Positions 11,001 through 17,858 of a stretch of 64,000 nucleotides of DNA are shown piece by piece. Position numbers and translations under genes: made by a program. Within the stretch, counting starts at the first letter, position 1. Every line of letters starts with the position of its first letter. Source of the stretch: JAAZMI01 sp050948785 (GTDB taxonomy: Bacteria; Bacillota; Dethiobacteria; DTU022; UBA8154). The notes below the pieces were generated by a model. The model made no database searches, was not told where the DNA came from, and worked only from the letters and a program-made list of their open reading frames with translations. The stretch lies in the NCBI GenBank assembly GCA_050948785.1, contig JBMNEM010000001.1:124001-188000 (forward strand), read 5' to 3'.

Positions 11001-12498
11001 GATAGTTTCCCATATGGTTATAGCGGACAAAGATGGGAAGGCTTTGACGGACTTAAGCATCCAAAAGGGAAGTACCTATAACCTTACACCTGCTATATCA
11101 CCTGCCAATGCCACCAACAAAAACATGTCCTACTGGTCCGACAACCCGGCGGTGGCTTCCGTTGACCAAAATGGCAGGATCCAGGCCCTTACTGAAGGGA
11201 TCGCCCTGATCACGGCCAAAACGGCGGATAAAAATATCCGGCAGACGATCCATGTCACAGTTACTGCTGCCGCGCCGATAAACCCCGGAAATGGCGGTGG
11301 CGGCGGCGGCGGAAACACTCCGACAACCCCGGCCTATAACGCGGATGTTAAAGCGGGAAGCGGCTCTGAATCGATACTTCCGGTAACGGTCAATAAGGAC
11401 AGCGGAAGCGCTTCCATAAATATAAGCGCTCAGAGCGGCCTTGTGTCGGATGGAACCGTCATCACGATACCATCCATCCCCGGCGTCGACACCTATTCAG
11501 TCGGCATACCGGTTGCGGACTTGTCAACGGCTGATGGTCAAGGTACGCTGACCCTCAATACCGATGCGGGCAGTATCACCGTTCCGTCAAATATGCTGAC
11601 AGGCGTTAAGGGAATCAGCGGAAGCAAGGCGGAAATCTCTATCGGTAAGGGAAATAAATCCAACCTGCCGGAGAATGTCAGGGATGCCATCGGCGATAAG
11701 CCGCTCATTCGGCTTACGCTGTCCATCGACGGCAGGCAGACCGACTGGTCTAACCCCAACGCGCCGGTAACGGTATCCATCCCCTATACCCCGACAGCGG
11801 CGGAGCTTGCCAATCCGGAGAGTATAGTCATCTGGTATATCGACGGCTCAGGCAATGTTATCACCATGCCAAATGGCCGTTTCGAGCCTGTGACAGGCAC
11901 AGTCACCTTCAACACCACTCATTTCAGCGATTATGCAGTGGCATATAACAAGGTGAGCTTCAACGATGTGCCGGCAGGTGCATGGTATGCTCCGGCTGTA
12001 TCCTTTATCGCCGCAAGGGAAATCACCACAGGCACAGGGAATGGAAAGTACAGCCCCGACGCGCAACTTTCGCGCGGTGAATTCATCGTCCTGATGATGC
12101 GCGCCTATGGCATCGCACCGGATACGAGCCCGGCTGATAACTTCTCCGACGCGGGCAACACATACTACACCGGCTATCTCGCGGCGGCAAAGCGGCTCGG
12201 TATAACCGCTGGGGCGGGCAACAACATGTATGCTCCGAGCAAGGAAATTACCCGGCAGGAAATGTTCACTCTGCTGTACAACGCCCTCAAAGTCATCGGG
12301 CAGTTGCCACAGGGTGATTCCGGCAAGACGCTCTCCGACTTCTCCGATGCGGGACAGATTGACTCATGGGCGAAAGAAGCCATGACACTGCTGGTTAAAA
12401 CAGGAACTATTGGCGGTAATGCCGGAAAGTTAAATCCAACAAGTACAACCACCAGGGCAGAAATGGATCAGGTGCTGTATAATCTGCTGTCAAAATAA
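5005..12498 (+). CDS. Giant secreted multidomain S-layer homology (SLH) protein
   Basis: A 2497-residue exported protein starting at GTG 5005 (GAAGGGAG site). A signal peptide (MKKILSVFLVFLLSLS ... VYAED) is followed by a Gly/Ser linker, two near-identical fibronectin type III domains (residues about 246-338 and 343-432), carboxypeptidase-regulatory-like beta sandwiches (about 640-720 and 742-830), a DUF11-like region (about 1065-1150), an Ig-like region (1185-1255), an aromatic patch rich in Tyr/Trp (1635-1655), and a WIYDPSGFVYEGV module (about 1677-1790). Two Ig-like BIG2-type domains (1912-2090), a poly-Gly linker near 2096, and three SLH repeats (2317-2497) with FNDVPAGAWYAPAV and FSDAGNTYYTGYLA motifs complete it. 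SLH domains anchor proteins to pyruvylated secondary wall polymers, so this is a surface protein. Its role (adhesion, S-layer or polymer binding) is not shown. A c-di-GMP riboswitch sits directly behind it. Confidence 0.93.
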   Translation: MKKILSVFLVFLLSLSMIPAGGAVYAEDSGSGGGSGGGGGVSNITGITILNPPKLFYYVGESLHLGPFGDDDEDGLFVKLEFAQGDPEYVPYSGFESWGITTDPANGTELTADHDGKHIKVTVNDLEVFTEAPLIVTSVQEGAALDPETASFDKNPANQEDVRVEVNWLENALELIKINYGENYFVSDEHYDFSTDDSSGKYYLTLKKELLDLLPVGQETFTLKFSRYISVELKVNIIDTTDPVLPPWPEGSTLTASSVTSESACLSWTAASEDYGVTEYKIYQNDTLIQTVDGKATACEITGLSPKTEYTFRVEAGNGSGQWTTDGPTVTVTTLSPPISNPPTWPEGSTLTVSSATYDTVNLSWTPAQDDVAVTGYKIYQDGTLIQTLGSSNTFEVTGLLPSTTYNFQVQAGDGDGQWTTDGPTVSVTTEPLAVPEIVELKLNAPRKNIKGSLYMGDTAKIELTSTETGLEPEVTVYYRELKSDRTNIEEKSSTVTLSETSSGSKRYTTDFPLTEGIWEIVSLEGKVPGSTPQKVEINSRVAGRLKAAVQPPAGLSSEEAKTYNQLLAASFATISTAKSGGRFTGQFKDGNIIIEGLDPALDYIFVHYDANYRSIYQSTAIDVKGGLETVLNYEIGAPSNIKVRVVDDNTGLPVKNAMVTGKATYANGIKTTRSSYTDENGYAAAEAPYFIKGALKGSQIEFTTTYYSRTNDGSDWYEDGSLQAEIAAVGDNEFEVRIKKAKMVTITGTVRNSDGVPLEDVYVSLAKGVYKDGRPIVRIYLSSKTDSNGVYTLQAAKIPDEIEVAFYKGNMEQKEKLLLKEGINTRDVTFSHYLTPTIKVILKTMDLSGNIGKAIIANNLVSLGIMGRSNLKIVNETTGSTRWTDDGTGYFSIPGEPGDTVEVSYDGERFGLGKGSATAVINENNYAEVTVFLKEMGSICANVTDQTGSKRIGEKRYMYLFAADNGQYVSTGESSAPYISQSLPEGRYNIVLSWDRYGGQFHYSWWQNDSNCIRVENIEVKDGEISDLGTQVINYHISDLYFRYKAASGITPNSAAALPGRVVTLRVVYDYDRDRVITPGKLDLVAQIPLGATYVEGSAVHRMTRGNTTANPVIDESAGAITLDLKDSIEGAAGTLTYQVRVSTPAIYDKMCASAELRFTAWGTQRSEMFGSFEIPTKMITLDSPLDIDKYLMGNPVKFSGLAPANNIVELYDGNIKIGEAQATQTGQWSASLLLPDMGAPAFHHIMAKTMADGVEYFDRDLILVGVEGVYMTEFTLGQGNNAIKIDPNGSPKFPFAISGQGDFLAGVSFSDNERVRNVKILGCDATRQGNEFRALVPYSMSTSSEIIVDYEEELIEPEDISKFIHDLVPPSVKEAEAEFVEEGTTIDDVHLEYGADGYIRALDIPRFKLTMQDGSITAGMTLEPVTFDTSKAKNRTNLGNGLYGYDFSYEFIDGRYVITAYLDRRLFPQPADYQAGQMRLLAASAGLETVKAVLDVVSDGNDLLGAYGDLSTSAQMANLMAKYESVRPNLAPHLAEYYDGQIAMMGENILMGKSLGSIGSIVAEAGNLVPLLGQVVVGAADLISGKLLGDMFDNEFTSDYNRLMTEFRSLPGGEEEYEEGNEKPIWASHTKPMDSYWYWYWYIYQRDKWYDYDGEDDNNGYPPGSRRPGRKPLRPHWIYDPSGFVYEGVEDDRIEGVTATALFLPKEAAPDAASAKASDGWQFWDAEWYLQENPQTTNAEGRYAWDVPEGWWMVQYVKEGYQTAYSDALPVPPPQLDVNIPMVKLEKPAVEKTVWGGGGRYVDVYFSKYMDIRSLDEANSVSLAVYADGSGSTVPVTAEYPVPVKTGVGGLSLTKVARFIPDAPLTVGGQYTLIVNKAVADYAGFSMTDDYTGLGTVPAAALIGNLTASDITVEPGKDITRDVMDTLIFTADNPGEEGMLDKRAVLQSSNANLVWISDDGKVFSMGEGTVQITATAVDDVSKKADFTVKAAYPPRPVIVSHMVIADKDGKALTDLSIQKGSTYNLTPAISPANATNKNMSYWSDNPAVASVDQNGRIQALTEGIALITAKTADKNIRQTIHVTVTAAAPINPGNGGGGGGGNTPTTPAYNADVKAGSGSESILPVTVNKDSGSASINISAQSGLVSDGTVITIPSIPGVDTYSVGIPVADLSTADGQGTLTLNTDAGSITVPSNMLTGVKGISGSKAEISIGKGNKSNLPENVRDAIGDKPLIRLTLSIDGRQTDWSNPNAPVTVSIPYTPTAAELANPESIVIWYIDGSGNVITMPNGRFEPVTGTVTFNTTHFSDYAVAYNKVSFNDVPAGAWYAPAVSFIAAREITTGTGNGKYSPDAQLSRGEFIVLMMRAYGIAPDTSPADNFSDAGNTYYTGYLAAAKRLGITAGAGNNMYAPSKEITRQEMFTLLYNALKVIGQLPQGDSGKTLSDFSDAGQIDSWAKEAMTLLVKTGTIGGNAGKLNPTSTTTRAEMDQVLYNLLSK

Positions 12499-12536
12499 AT
12501 GTTGTGCGCTATGAACTAAAAACTGTATAAATGACG

Positions 12537-12620
12537 TAAAGGGCAAACCCGGTGAAAGCCGGGGACGCAAAGCCAAAGGGTCTACGATGGCGAAAGCCAT
12601 TATGATAGCCTGGTTGCCAA
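12537..12620 (+). ncRNA. Cyclic di-GMP-I (GEMM-I) riboswitch
   Basis: The core from 12541 has the conserved layout: GGCAAACC, a P1b-type stem CCCGGT closed by a GAAA tetraloop, GGACGCAAAGCC, then the second arm GGGTCTACGATGGC with its own GAAA loop, ending in CCTGGTTGCC. This matches the Rfam GEMM-I pattern closely. It begins about 40 bases after the stop of the giant SLH gene on the same strand. No plus-strand gene follows: the next genes are the toxin-antitoxin pair on the opposite strand. It therefore lies in the 3' UTR of the SLH gene or has lost its target. Confidence 0.88.
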
Positions 12621-12627
12621 GGTTGAT

Positions 12628-12704
12628 CGAGTAGGAGTCTACCCAAATTAATGGGTAGCCTCCTACCCGATTGCAAAGTCTAATCGGTTATTTTTGATGT
12701 GTTA
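12628..12704 (+). terminator. Hairpins after the c-di-GMP riboswitch (expression platform)
   Basis: GTAGGAGTCTACCC pairs with GGGTAGCCTCCTAC (about 12630-12667), and a second small hairpin CGATT...AATCG is followed by GTTATTTTT (to about 12695). The second looks like a weak intrinsic terminator, and TTGATCG before the first can compete with CGATTG after it. This is consistent with a transcription-terminating platform. Confidence 0.55.
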
Positions 12705-13078
12705 TTTTTCAGCCATTTTGTCAGTTCATTTTTTGTCAGTTCACCTGTTGAGAGTTTAATCATTATTTTGTATGCTTCTTTCTCTGAAGCGACAATTTCA
12801 AAACCGTTTTGTTGAAGAAAGGTATCCATAGCAACAAGAGCTATTCTCTTATTGCCGTCGATAAAAGGATGATTATTACATAAATGATATCCATAGGCAG
12901 CAGCCATGTTCATTAAAGTATCATGCAAGTACTTGCCTGCGTATGTTACTTTAGGTTGTTCAAGTGCAGAGTCCAGTAATTTTTCGTCTCTAATTCCATA
13001 ACTCCCACCATAAGTTTGAATTAGCTGATTATGAAAGTATAGTATAATGTCTTTAGGGATAAAAATTATCTTTTTCAT
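12680..13078 (-). CDS. doc: Doc-type Fic family toxin (death-on-curing)
   Basis: A 132-residue protein with the Fic/Doc core HPFIDGNKR (His about residue 70), the compact motif of Doc toxins, which phosphorylate elongation factor Tu. Length is typical for Doc (about 125-135). The start ATG at 13078 overlaps the stop of the upstream antitoxin gene by four bases, the usual antitoxin-first arrangement with translational coupling. It appears intact. The pair lies antisense to, and immediately behind, the c-di-GMP riboswitch, and may have inserted there. Confidence 0.88.
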   Translation of the reverse strand: MKKIIFIPKDIILYFHNQLIQTYGGSYGIRDEKLLDSALEQPKVTYAGKYLHDTLMNMAAAYGYHLCNNHPFIDGNKRIALVAMDTFLQQNGFEIVASEKEAYKIMIKLSTGELTKNELTKWLKNNTSKITD

Positions 13079-13299
13079 TTTGATAATTCTTTTAAGGTGT
13101 TTGGATATTTTTTATTAGTTTTATTAAATGTTTCACTCCACTTTTCAAAATCAGGATCATATGGAGTTAAGGTAAAACCATCATTCCTTTCGATAACATG
13201 TAATTCCTCTCCCTCTTTAAGATTGTATTTTTCAATGAGTTCTTTTGGTATAGTGAAGCCAAAGCTGTTACCTACTTTACGCAGTTTAACAGTTTTCAT
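13075..13299 (-). CDS. AbrB/MazE-type antitoxin
   Basis: A 74-residue protein with an N-terminal SpoVT/AbrB swapped-hairpin DNA-binding domain (KLRKVGNSFGFTIPKELIEKY) and an acidic C-terminal tail that would bind the toxin. It is translated first in a two-gene operon with the Doc toxin, sharing a four-base overlap. A GAGGTGG ribosome binding site precedes ATG 13299. Such antitoxins usually autorepress their own promoter. Confidence 0.88.
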   Translation of the reverse strand: MKTVKLRKVGNSFGFTIPKELIEKYNLKEGEELHVIERNDGFTLTPYDPDFEKWSETFNKTNKKYPNTLKELSK

Positions 13300-13318
13300 T
13301 TTTAACCACCTCTATATT

Positions 13319-13348
13319 ATTATAACATTTGTATTACATTTTATGCAA
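13319..13348 (-). promoter_or_regulatory. Promoter of the toxin-antitoxin operon
   Basis: On the minus strand TTGCAT (13348-13343) and TATAAT (13324-13319) are separated by 18 bases, about 20 bases upstream of the antitoxin start. Confidence 0.7.
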
Positions 13349-13375
13349 GTAGTAAAAGAGCGGTAAGATTATAGG

Positions 13376-13562
13376 ATAAAAAAGTTCCCAGGGCCATATT
13401 GAAAACTATATATGTGTTGAGGAAACTGTTACTGCATTAAAAACACTAAAATTACGGGGAGCATATCTGGGCCCTTATGTCATTGCTTTCCTCGATGCTC
13501 ATAACAGCCAAGTCCCCCTGACCGTTCTTGGTAATGAACATACAGGCTCTCGGCTCTCATGA
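13376..13562 (+). pseudogene. Unrecognised coding remnant
   Basis: A frame of about 60 codons without a start reads protein-like sequence (LKTLKLRGAYLGPYVIAFLD ... VPLTVLGN) and ends in a TGA at 13560 that overlaps the ATG of the M56 remnant. I do not recognise the family. Its lack of a start suggests debris of a recombined gene. Confidence 0.3.
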
Positions 13563-14460
13563 CAGAACCTGGATATCCCGAGGAGCAGATGTCCTGCGAT
13601 GAGTGGGTCTTGAAAGAGATAGGCGATGGGGCAAAAAGGCATATTTTCATATCGTTGTTGTCCCTGGCAACGGGGCGGCGCCTCATTAACGGTAGTCCAC
13701 CGCGCTAAGCGAGGAAAATATTAAGGGAGGGATCAGGGGCGTGCTGAATTTCAAAAAACCAGCGGCATGGGTCATTGCCGTTTCTGTTGTGCTCGTTGTG
13801 GTCTTGATTGCGGGATTTGCGGCAAAAAAGGCAAATGACGGCATTGTTCCATCCCTAGAAGCAACTAAACCGTGGGAGCTTTTAGCAAATGCCGATTTAG
13901 ACAAGGACGGCCGGGAGGAAGCCATTTATCTCGATAAAACCCAAATGGAAAACACTTTTGATGTGACGCTGCGCGTTCTTGATGGCGGCGGCAATGAAAT
14001 ATGGAGCGAGCCTGCCAATACCGTGCATGCGGGCTGGAATTCGCTGTTCCTTTGCGAGCAGGAAGGTGAAAACTACCTTTTACGTTATAATCCAACAATG
14101 TATCAGGGCTATTGTACATATGTATATACCATTTTTAATCTTGAGGGTGGCCGGGAGAACGTCGTACGAAGCAGCATGTTGGAATTTGACATAAACGGGA
14201 CCCAAGAACTGGACACTCCTGAAATGATAGCCTTTGCGGACGAAGTAAACGCCCTGCTCAGCAGGAGTATCCTTCTTATGAGCACCGAAGGAGGCGTATA
14301 TTCCTTCGGTCCATCTTCGGCAGAACCGTTTTTCGAGGGATATGTTTGGCTGGACGGCTATCCGGAACTTTTTGAGAATGGCGACAGCCTCGAAACGCGC
14401 CTCGTCAAATTCAGTGAGTATGCAGTTGCAAACCATCAGAAGGCGCAACGTATTCCGTAA
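13559..14460 (+). pseudogene. Decayed M56/BlaR1-like membrane peptidase (3' part, frameshifted)
   Basis: From 13559 one frame reads MSCDEWVLKEIGDGAK ... SLLSLATGRRLINGSP, matching by eye the region after the HExxH site in the M56 protein at 59343 (LSCDESVIKQLGS ... SLLSLSTGRRIIGGCP). After a one-base shift near 13700 the match continues as ENIKGGIRGVLNFKKPAAWV, a transmembrane helix and a 200-residue extracellular domain to 14460. The N-terminal helices and the zinc site are missing. It is therefore a truncated, frameshifted relative; the last 239 residues could be expressed from GTG 13741 but probably have no function. Confidence 0.7.
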
Positions 14461-14577
14461 CCGATGGCGAAAAAGTATGGATCGATAAGCTAAACCGTGT
14501 TGGTATTGGATATTTCGCCCCTTGTCGCCATCGCTCCTTGCTACAGAAATTTGTTGGGGAAGTTCTGTAAAAATAAA

Positions 14578-14613
14578 AGCCGGAAGATCACTGTTCAAGT
14601 GATTCCGGCTCTT
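14578..14613 (+). terminator. Possible intrinsic terminator
   Basis: Imperfect inverted repeat AGCCGG-ATCACT ... AGTGAT-CCGGCT with a four-base loop, about 120 bases after the M56 remnant; the T-run is weak. Confidence 0.5.
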
Positions 14614-14615
14614 TG

Positions 14616-14744
14616 TACTTTATTTGGTTTGAGGAGCTATTCAAACAGTTCAATGATAATCCGTCATTTAAAAAATGGCTATCCGATATGGTGTTCAACT
14701 TAACCTACAATACAAAAGGTGAACCATATACGGGCAAAGTTTAA
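14616..14744 (+). pseudogene. Unrecognised 3' gene fragment
   Basis: A 42-codon frame without start reads well-formed protein (YFIWFEELFKQFN ... KWLSDMVFNLTYN) and ends at TAA 14742. The composition looks like the C-terminus of a larger enzyme, but I cannot assign it. Together with the neighbouring M56 remnant it suggests repeated deletion in this interval. Confidence 0.25.
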
Positions 14745-14768
14745 AGGACAGGGGAATGCCGGGGAAAA

Positions 14769-15086
14769 TTACCTTATCCTTCTTGAAATAATTTCCTCGT
14801 GTTTCGATACTTTATCCTCTATACTTTCCAACCTCTCTGAAATAAGCTTGTACCCATCAAACAAGGCCCTCAGCTTTTGACCATGGTCATTTTCGATTTT
14901 GACAACAATAGTTTTGACCTCCGCCAATTCCTGTTTGGTAGCCATAGCGTTCTTCATTTCTGCCAGTTCCTGTTTGGTAGCCATGGTGACCTTCATTTCA
15001 CCAACATCTTTTGTGAGTGTGTCTACCTGGGTTGTAAGGTTTATTACTTGATTTGCAATAAGCTCTAATAGTTCCCGGTCGGTCAT
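14769..15086 (-). CDS. Small coiled-coil protein
   Basis: ATG 15086 is preferred over the upstream in-frame start because AAGGGGTG lies just before it; this gives 105 residues. Nearly the whole chain has heptad character, with a duplicated stretch around MATKQELAE (two copies about 14 residues apart, roughly residues 36-65). No catalytic motif or membrane segment is seen. Similar short coiled-coil proteins of unknown function are common in Firmicutes. Confidence 0.7.
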   Translation of the reverse strand: MTDRELLELIANQVINLTTQVDTLTKDVGEMKVTMATKQELAEMKNAMATKQELAEVKTIVVKIENDHGQKLRALFDGYKLISERLESIEDKVSKHEEIISRRIR

Positions 15087-15385
15087 AGGGTTCACCCCTT
15101 GTTTTTCACACAATTTAGGCAGCTCAGGCCTTGCCTTATTATACCACCTTTGGTAACTACGATCATATCTTATCTGTTACGTAAACGCAATGTCAGTTTT
15201 CATCAGTAGTGTCCGGATAACGGAGGATAATGGGATAAATACAGCGGCAATTAAGGCAGGTACAGTAGATAACAGACAGGCTGCCGTCCCGGTGCAGCGT
15301 ATTCCCGGCAAATGCTACCGGGAATACGCTGGCAGGTCAGGCCTTTTGCTGCGGAGTTTTATCTACAGTAGGTTTTATGCAGGTT

Positions 15386-16222
15386 TTATTTGCAGTTTGC
15401 GGCGCGAGGGTAGCTTCCCAGTATTTTTACCTTAATATTTTTTTCTTCTGCTTCCAGGAGGGCGCGGGTCAGCTTGGCGTCTTTACGGTGCCCGGCCACA
15501 TCCAGAAAAAATATATATTTTCCCAGGTTGCCCCGTACGGGGCGGGATTCAATTTTGGTCAGGTTAAGATCATAACGGGCAAAGATACCCAGGGCGGAAT
15601 GCAGGCTTCCCGGCCGGTCCGGCAGGGTGAGCAGCAAGGAAGTTTTATCCCTGCCTGTGAAAGGAGTGTCCTCCGGGGCGAGGAGCAGAAAACGGGTCAG
15701 ATTTTCACCGGGGCCGTCCTGTATATTTTCCTGGAGAATTTCCAGCCTGTAAAGTTCGGCGGCGCGCCGGGAGGCGATCGCCGCTTTTTGATTGCTTTGT
15801 GCTGCCATTAAAGCAGCCTCTGTTGTGCTGGATACAGCAGTACGGGTAGCCCCCGGCAAGGTCCGATCCAGATAGCGGCGGCACTGGGCCAAGGCCTGGG
15901 GATGGGAGTACACCTTCTCGATCTCGGTCATTTCCTGCCCGGGACGGGCCAGCAGGCAATGCTTCACCTTGCAGAGCAGCTCGCCCTTTATTTTAACGGT
16001 AGTGTTGCCCGCGAGAAGATCGAAGGTCAGGTTCAGGGAACCTTCCAGAGAATTTTCCACGGGAACTATTCCTTCATCAACCTCTTTGTTTTCCACGGCT
16101 GCAAAAATCTGTTCAATAGCGGGAAAGGGCTTTAAACGGAAAGCCTGGCCGGCACGATAATTTAAAGCTGCTTCATGGCTAAAAGTGCCCGGCGGCCCCA
16201 GATAACCCAATAATTTTTCCAT
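15386..16222 (-). CDS. pheA: Prephenate dehydratase
   Basis: Converts prephenate to phenylpyruvate, the Phe-specific step. The start at ATG 16222 follows AGGGGTG, and 278 residues is the normal monofunctional length. The catalytic domain shows GPPGTFSHEAAL at the N-terminus and a TRFLLL motif near residue 180. A C-terminal ACT domain (from about residue 195) carries the ESRPVRG motif that binds Phe for feedback inhibition. It is the second gene behind aroF on this strand and is expected to be co-transcribed under the Phe T-box. Confidence 0.95.
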   Translation of the reverse strand: MEKLLGYLGPPGTFSHEAALNYRAGQAFRLKPFPAIEQIFAAVENKEVDEGIVPVENSLEGSLNLTFDLLAGNTTVKIKGELLCKVKHCLLARPGQEMTEIEKVYSHPQALAQCRRYLDRTLPGATRTAVSSTTEAALMAAQSNQKAAIASRRAAELYRLEILQENIQDGPGENLTRFLLLAPEDTPFTGRDKTSLLLTLPDRPGSLHSALGIFARYDLNLTKIESRPVRGNLGKYIFFLDVAGHRKDAKLTRALLEAEEKNIKVKILGSYPRAANCK

Positions 16223-16287
16223 ATAAATCACCCCTATACCCCTATGTATTAGCAGGAAAGCGTTGTTCCCTAGAGCTCATTTGTTCG

Positions 16288-16314
16288 CCTGCCGGCTGCT
16301 TTGTCGGCAGGCGG
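16288..16314 (-). other. Hairpin between aroF and pheA
   Basis: Perfect inverted repeat GCCTGCCG ... CGGCAGGC without a T-run, in the 137-base gap. It could stabilise or process the two-gene mRNA rather than end it. Confidence 0.45.
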
Positions 16315-16359
16315 CCTTTCCCACCTCGCTGCCCCTCATGTTTTAATCCCGTGTGTCTC

Positions 16360-17448
16360 TTAAAGCGTGGAAACACCGGCATAGTTAGTTGTATTATGTT
16401 TTACCCTGTTCCGCAGGTCTGTTTGCGGTTCCCCGATGTTGCGCCCACATGCTCTGGCCAGGCCCGGTAACGATTCCATGAGCAGGTGAAAATCCTGGGG
16501 TGTCAGGGATTGATCGCCATCGCAGTAGGCATTCTGCGGTTGCGGGTGTACTTCGATCAAGAGGCCGTCAGCGCCTGAGGCGATAGCTGCTCTGGAAAGG
16601 GCCGGAACAAGCTTGCTGTTTCCGCTGCCGTGGCTGGGATCCACTACAATAGGAAGATGGCTTAAATCGTGAATCAGGGGAACAGCGCTGATGTCCAGTG
16701 TGTTGCGGGTATAATCTTCAAAAGTGCGAATACCTCTTTCGCAGAGAATCACGTTAAAATTTCCCCCGGACAGGATATATTCTGCGGCCATGAGCCATTC
16801 TTTCACGGTGGCTGAAAGCCCTCTTTTTAAAAGTATGGGGCGGCCCTGTTTACCTATTTTCTGTAACAGGGGGTAATTATGCATATTACGGGCACCGATC
16901 TGCAAGATATCGGCATAAGCGGCAACCAGCTCTACATCCTGGGGGTTGACTACTTCTGTTACGATTTTCAGGCCCGTTCTTTCCCGGGCTGCGGCGAGCA
17001 GTTTAAGGCCTTCTTCTTCCAGCCCCTGAAAGCTGTAAGGGGAGGTGCGGGGTTTAAATGCTCCCCCGCGCAAAACCTTTGCGCCGGCTGCGGCAACTTT
17101 TTCAGCCACGGTAAAAAGTGTTTTTTCGTTTTCTACAGCACAGGGACCGGCCATAACGATAATATCCTGCCCCCCGATGGTGAGGTCATCCCCCAGATCA
17201 ATTATGCTTTTTTCTTTCTGCACTTCTTTGCTGGCCAGTTTATAGGGGCTTGTTACGGGGACTACTTTTGCCACCCCGGGTAACAGTTTAAGAGTTGATA
17301 CCGCTCCATGTGTCTGGCTGCCTGTAACACTGAGCAATATTTTTTGGGCATTTTTGATCGTAAAAAAGTGGCAATCCAGTTCCTTTAAATAATTTTCTAT
17401 GACCTCGATTTCTTTGGGCAGGGCTTCCGGCTGCATGAAGATAATCAT
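16360..17448 (-). CDS. aroF: 3-deoxy-7-phosphoheptulonate (DAHP) synthase, copy 1, Phe-linked
   Basis: First committed enzyme of the shikimate pathway (PEP plus erythrose 4-phosphate). The 362-residue type I-beta protein has an N-terminal ferredoxin-like regulatory domain (residues about 1-70) and a TIM barrel with GPCAVEN, the GGAFKPRTSPYSFQG loop, KRGLSATVKEW and VDPSHGSGNS motifs. It ends in a short extra tail compared with the second copy at 20121, to which it is clearly paralogous. It is the first gene after a Phe-specific T-box and precedes pheA, so it should answer to Phe supply. Confidence 0.96.
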   Translation of the reverse strand: MIIFMQPEALPKEIEVIENYLKELDCHFFTIKNAQKILLSVTGSQTHGAVSTLKLLPGVAKVVPVTSPYKLASKEVQKEKSIIDLGDDLTIGGQDIIVMAGPCAVENEKTLFTVAEKVAAAGAKVLRGGAFKPRTSPYSFQGLEEEGLKLLAAARERTGLKIVTEVVNPQDVELVAAYADILQIGARNMHNYPLLQKIGKQGRPILLKRGLSATVKEWLMAAEYILSGGNFNVILCERGIRTFEDYTRNTLDISAVPLIHDLSHLPIVVDPSHGSGNSKLVPALSRAAIASGADGLLIEVHPQPQNAYCDGDQSLTPQDFHLLMESLPGLARACGRNIGEPQTDLRNRVKHNTTNYAGVSTL

Positions 17449-17475
17449 GGAGGATCACTCCTTTTGGATTTTTGA

Positions 17476-17527
17476 TAAAAAAAAAAGGTTTACACTATTT
17501 CAGGGACGAAAGTGCAAACCTTTTTTT
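17476..17527 (-). terminator. Second strong terminator in the aroF-pheA leader
   Basis: On the minus strand a near-perfect 17-base arm (AAAAAAAGGTTTGCACT with its complement, one G-U pair) closes a 14-base loop and is followed by ten T. It lies after the T-box terminator and only about 30 bases before the aroF start, so transcripts that read through the T-box still meet a terminator. Confidence 0.8.
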
Positions 17528-17533
17528 GGAGAA

Positions 17534-17850
17534 TAAAAAAACTTCCTGTCAGGGACAGGAAGTTGCTTCCGCGGTACCACCCTCATTGGCTTAAAATAAA
17601 GCCCACTTTCTCAAGGAGCGGGATCTTCATTACAAGGATCCTATTCCTCTTTCGTTGCTAACGGGTGAAAATCCCGGCCCAGCCTACTTTTCCCAGCTAC
17701 TACCCTGATACAGCTGAGTTTTCAGCCTGCGGCTCCGGAGGGAACTTCAACCGGATGCGTCTCCAGCAGGGCTTACAGCCGGGACCCTGCCTCTCTGGTG
17801 AGTGCCTGACCAGTTTACTTTCCTCTTTCAAAGCCTTTTTCTTGATAAGA
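17534..17850 (-). ncRNA. T-box leader with Phe (UUC) specifier
   Basis: The minus strand carries the T-box core GGGTGGTACCGCG (17582-17570) followed by a perfect terminator stem AACTTCCTGTC/GACAGGAAGTT (17564-17540) and a T-run. Upstream is Stem I with the AGAGAG bulge. The specifier region reads GAAG-UUC-CCUCCGGAGC, with UUC at 17744-17742; it lines up base for base with GAAA-UAC-ACCCCGGAGC of the rightward T-box. Uncharged tRNA-Phe should stabilise the antiterminator and turn on aroF-pheA. Confidence 0.9.
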
Positions 17851-17858
17851 TTTTTATC

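Noticed and set aside
9838..11013. Long open frame of 391 codons on the minus strand inside the giant SLH gene
   Set aside because: It lies wholly antisense to well-defined domains, its translation is low-complexity and it has no suitable ribosome binding site.
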